From the NCBI GenBank assembly GCA_019745505.1, contig JAIETE010000261.1:1-46933 (forward strand): a DNA stretch of 46,933 bases. Reading direction: 5' to 3'. Every line of letters begins with the position of its first letter. Position 1 is the stretch's first letter. The DNA is from Candidatus Obscuribacterales bacterium. GTDB taxonomy: Bacteria > Cyanobacteriota > Vampirovibrionia > Obscuribacterales > Obscuribacteraceae. The position numbers and the translations under genes were made by a program. This document shows positions 45,094-46,933 of the stretch, in pieces. The notes below the pieces were generated by a model. It was given only the letters and a program-made list of their open reading frames with translations, made no database searches and was not told where the DNA came from.

Positions 45094-45446
45094 TTTGCAC
45101 GCTTGAATATCTGAGTGAGAGTGAGCCTTTCCTCTCTAATACGAATATACTGCCTGCGACGTCTGGCGTATATCACCCGCAATGGTAGTCTTTTGGTAAA
45201 AATTGCGATAATTGCTCTGTTTTGGGGCCTGTTTTGTGGTAAATCAGCTCTTCGGTGAGAAGCTGTTCGCGCAATCCGTGTACCTTCAGATGCTCTTTCT
45301 CGAAAATGAACCGAACCTGCTTCTCCTTGTCTGGCAAGGGCTTGAGCTACAAAGGTCTATTCCTTGCCTAAGTCTGCCGGTTGAAAAGAATTGAGTCCTG
45401 AGACCGGTAGTGCAATAAAATCACTAGACAGCGCGTAATAATCAAT
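45094..45446. other. 353-base intergenic region without a supported gene
   Basis: It separates the divergent histidine kinase and barrel genes. A 60-codon frame at 45212-45394 has no ribosome site and no ordered composition. Promoters for both flanking genes should lie here, but I see no clear -35/-10 pair, terminator or RNA gene. Confidence 0.5.
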
Positions 45447-45533
45447 TTGTACAGAAATCAACCAATCACTATTGTCTGTTTTCTGTTTGGGCTGATCCTC
45501 TTGATGGTTCGTCCAGCTGCCGCCCAAGGCTGA
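45447..45533 (+). other. signal peptide segment cut from the barrel gene by an in-frame TGA
   Basis: TTG 45447 opens a 28-codon frame that reads as a complete Sec signal peptide: basic start MYRNQPI, hydrophobic core IVCFLFGLILLMV and cleavage site RPAAAQG. It ends in TGA at 45531-45533. The next codons (ARSPLVPGAAG) continue in the same frame straight into the barrel. The single TGA therefore separates export signal from mature protein. Confidence 0.7.
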
Positions 45534-45548
45534 GCCCGCTCTCCTCTG

Positions 45549-46580
45549 GTGCCGGGGGCAGCAGGAACATCAGGTGAACTCAAGCCTGGCCATGGGACTC
45601 TATCCCTTGGTTTTAGGAACGTTTATGCCAACCAGTTCTTTCTCAATTCGCATGTTTTTACTGAAGAGAATCAACTTGAGCATCCGACTCGCCTTTGGAA
45701 CACGCTTGATTTGACAGGGACCTATCAGCTGACCCGTCGGGTGAATTTGCAAGCGACTTTGCCTCTTCAGTGGAACCAGGCGACATTTCTTGTTCCTTTC
45801 ACTGAAGGGCCTCTGGCGCAGAGTTTTCGTCAGCGATTGAGTACGGCTGGTGTCGGCGACATTTTGTTCGTCGAGAGAACATGGCTCTTTGATCCGGAGA
45901 AAGTGAAAAGGGGCAATGTTCTGCTTGGACTGGGATTGAAACTTCCGACCGGTAATTATCGAGGCAATAACAATTACACCGGAGGTGGACCAGGGCTGTG
46001 GAATAACAAGCCTGCGCCTCTTACTATCTTGATTGGCGATGGTGGTGTGGATGTTCTGGCGGAAATCCTGGCCTATCGCATAGTCAAATACCCTGTCCGC
46101 AAAACCAATCTCTTTGCAGTCGGAAGTTATCTGATCACGCCCCGCGGCACAACTGGAATTCCGTCGCAGAATTTCTTATTCGGACCTCCGATTTCGACGA
46201 GCCCGTTGACGCAAAATTCACTGGTCAATACAGTTCCTGACAGTTATTCTCTTCGAACCGGAATGATTATTCCCTCCCCATGGAAAGACAATAAATACTT
46301 GAAGCCCTTCTCGGGAATGATTGCATATCGTTGGGACGGCAGTCCGCAGCGTGATTTCATCGGTAATAGCAATGGTTTTCGGCAGCCTGGTTTCTTCATG
46401 GCTGTGGAATTAGGACTGTTCTACCAGCACAACAGGCACTTGATTCAAGCAACTACTCCAATTTCCTTTCTCCGCTATGGTGCCTTTAACAGTGGAGGGG
46501 AATTGCAAAACAGCCCGGCTCCGCGCACCACTGCTTTTTCTCCGGCATCATTGGCGGTGCGTTACACTTACTTCTATTGA
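45549..46580 (+). CDS. outer-membrane beta-barrel-like protein, lacking its signal because of an upstream TGA
   Basis: 343 residues from GTG 45549. Alternating strands with aromatic girdles (TLSLGFRNVYANQF, TLDLTGTYQLTRRVNLQATLPL, VLLGLGLKLPTG, MAVELGLFYQHN) and a final strand ending in YTYFY are typical of outer-membrane barrels in Gram-negative-type bacteria. No transporter family can be named. As it stands the GTG start would give a protein without a signal peptide and no ribosome site precedes it. The signal sequence lies in the same frame upstream, separated by TGA 45531. It is thus a nonsense-interrupted gene, a sequencing error, or a recoded stop. If the TGA is read through, the product has 377 residues. 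Confidence 0.75.
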   Translation: MPGAAGTSGELKPGHGTLSLGFRNVYANQFFLNSHVFTEENQLEHPTRLWNTLDLTGTYQLTRRVNLQATLPLQWNQATFLVPFTEGPLAQSFRQRLSTAGVGDILFVERTWLFDPEKVKRGNVLLGLGLKLPTGNYRGNNNYTGGGPGLWNNKPAPLTILIGDGGVDVLAEILAYRIVKYPVRKTNLFAVGSYLITPRGTTGIPSQNFLFGPPISTSPLTQNSLVNTVPDSYSLRTGMIIPSPWKDNKYLKPFSGMIAYRWDGSPQRDFIGNSNGFRQPGFFMAVELGLFYQHNRHLIQATTPISFLRYGAFNSGGELQNSPAPRTTAFSPASLAVRYTYFY

Positions 46581-46653
46581 GTTTGACGGACCTTTGCTTC
46601 TTTTGATATGTGCAAGCACTAAGTTTCATTCTATGGGTATTTATGCGCAGCCC

Positions 46654-46933
46654 TTAGAAATACCGCAGAATTCTGAAGACTCGATCTGCTTGATCTGTCA
46701 CTTCCGCTTTTGATGGCGTGCGTCCGAGTTGCTCTGTGTTTGTCGTGCGAATTGCCGCAGCTATGTCAGATGCGCGAGTGAAGGCTGCATTGTTGGCTGC
46801 TGGATCTCCCAGTGCTGTCCCTCTGTTGGCAGCGCCGATGGTTCCTTCCGGATTGGCCGGCGTCGCCAGTCGTTTGTCTTGGAGAAAAGCCTGATCGACG
46901 TTTCCCAAGGTAGTAGATACCCTCAAGTCTTTC
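46654..46933 (-). CDS. C-terminal part of an unidentified gene, cut by the window edge
   Basis: A minus-strand frame with no start inside the window apart from an unsupported TTG at 46926; it stays open to the edge, so about 92 residues of the C-terminus are visible. Ala/Thr/Asn-rich, with RLATPANPEGTIGAA, AAFTRASDIAAAI and a C-terminal DRVFRILRYF. No membrane segment or recognised motif. Confidence 0.6.
   Translation of the reverse strand, partial: KDLRVSTTLGNVDQAFLQDKRLATPANPEGTIGAANRGTALGDPAANNAAFTRASDIAAAIRTTNTEQLGRTPSKAEVTDQADRVFRILRYF

Noticed and set aside
45212-45394. 60-codon frame between the kinase and barrel genes
   Set aside because: No ribosome site, no ordered composition and no signal peptide; probably chance.
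1-46933. CRISPR arrays, transposases, integrases, rRNA and tRNA genes
   Set aside because: No regularly spaced direct repeats, no DDE or tyrosine recombinase frames and no RNA gene folds were found.

Overview
The window is about 47 kb of a bacterial chromosome with roughly 50% G+C, densely coded on both strands in short convergent and divergent blocks. I see no rRNA, tRNA, CRISPR array, transposase or phage structural module. The gene content (TolC-type outer-membrane protein, aromatic-ended beta-barrel, exported TPR-caspase and WD40 proteins, EF-hand/calpain-like protein, sedolisin, cNMP-TrxR fusion) fits a Gram-negative-type, non-photosynthetic relative of cyanobacteria (Melainabacteria/Vampirovibrionia, Obscuribacterales-like). 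That placement is inferred from gene content; Acidobacteria or Planctomycetes are alternatives.

Layout. 1-5.6 kb: edge of a minus-strand gene, a membrane protein with six LxAIPTPG repeats, a CurA-like reductase, a 34-residue Lys-rich ORF with its own terminator, a HAD-like protein lacking the nucleophile, and a pair made of an Asn/Arg repeat protein and a LysM/beta-solenoid protein. 5.6-14.9 kb: OPT transporter, a small unknown, a cNMP-binding/glutaredoxin-like/TrxR-like fusion, phosphoglucomutase, a UbiB-type kinase and a thioredoxin-type glutathione peroxidase. 14.9-22 kb: an Lrp regulator coupled to an aminotransferase, a DUF488-DUF5131 pair, an exported heptad-repeat coiled coil, a histidine phosphatase, the tRNA hydroxylase TrhO coupled to an exported NTF2-like protein, and a DUF2156 acyl/aminoacyltransferase-like protein.

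22-36 kb is the most unusual part: an exported WD40 protein and an exported TPR-caspase facing each other, a solute:sodium symporter, an EF-hand protein with a degenerate calpain-like domain, a glucosaminidase-domain protein, a histidine phosphatase, a long-prodomain sedolisin and an HExxH protein. Several of these carry domains that usually act outside the cytoplasm but show no Sec signal.

36-47 kb: a small Pro-rich membrane protein, a stand-alone 5'-3' exonuclease, DUF4239 membrane protein overlapping a serine hydrolase, an alpha/beta hydrolase, a histidine kinase-TetR-TolC series on one strand, and a beta-barrel gene separated from a perfect in-frame signal peptide by one TGA codon. The last gene runs off the right edge. 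No single region is clearly a known defence or biosynthetic system. The best candidates for something undescribed are the IPTPG-repeat protein, the WD40/caspase pair, the EF-hand pseudo-calpain and the interrupted barrel gene.
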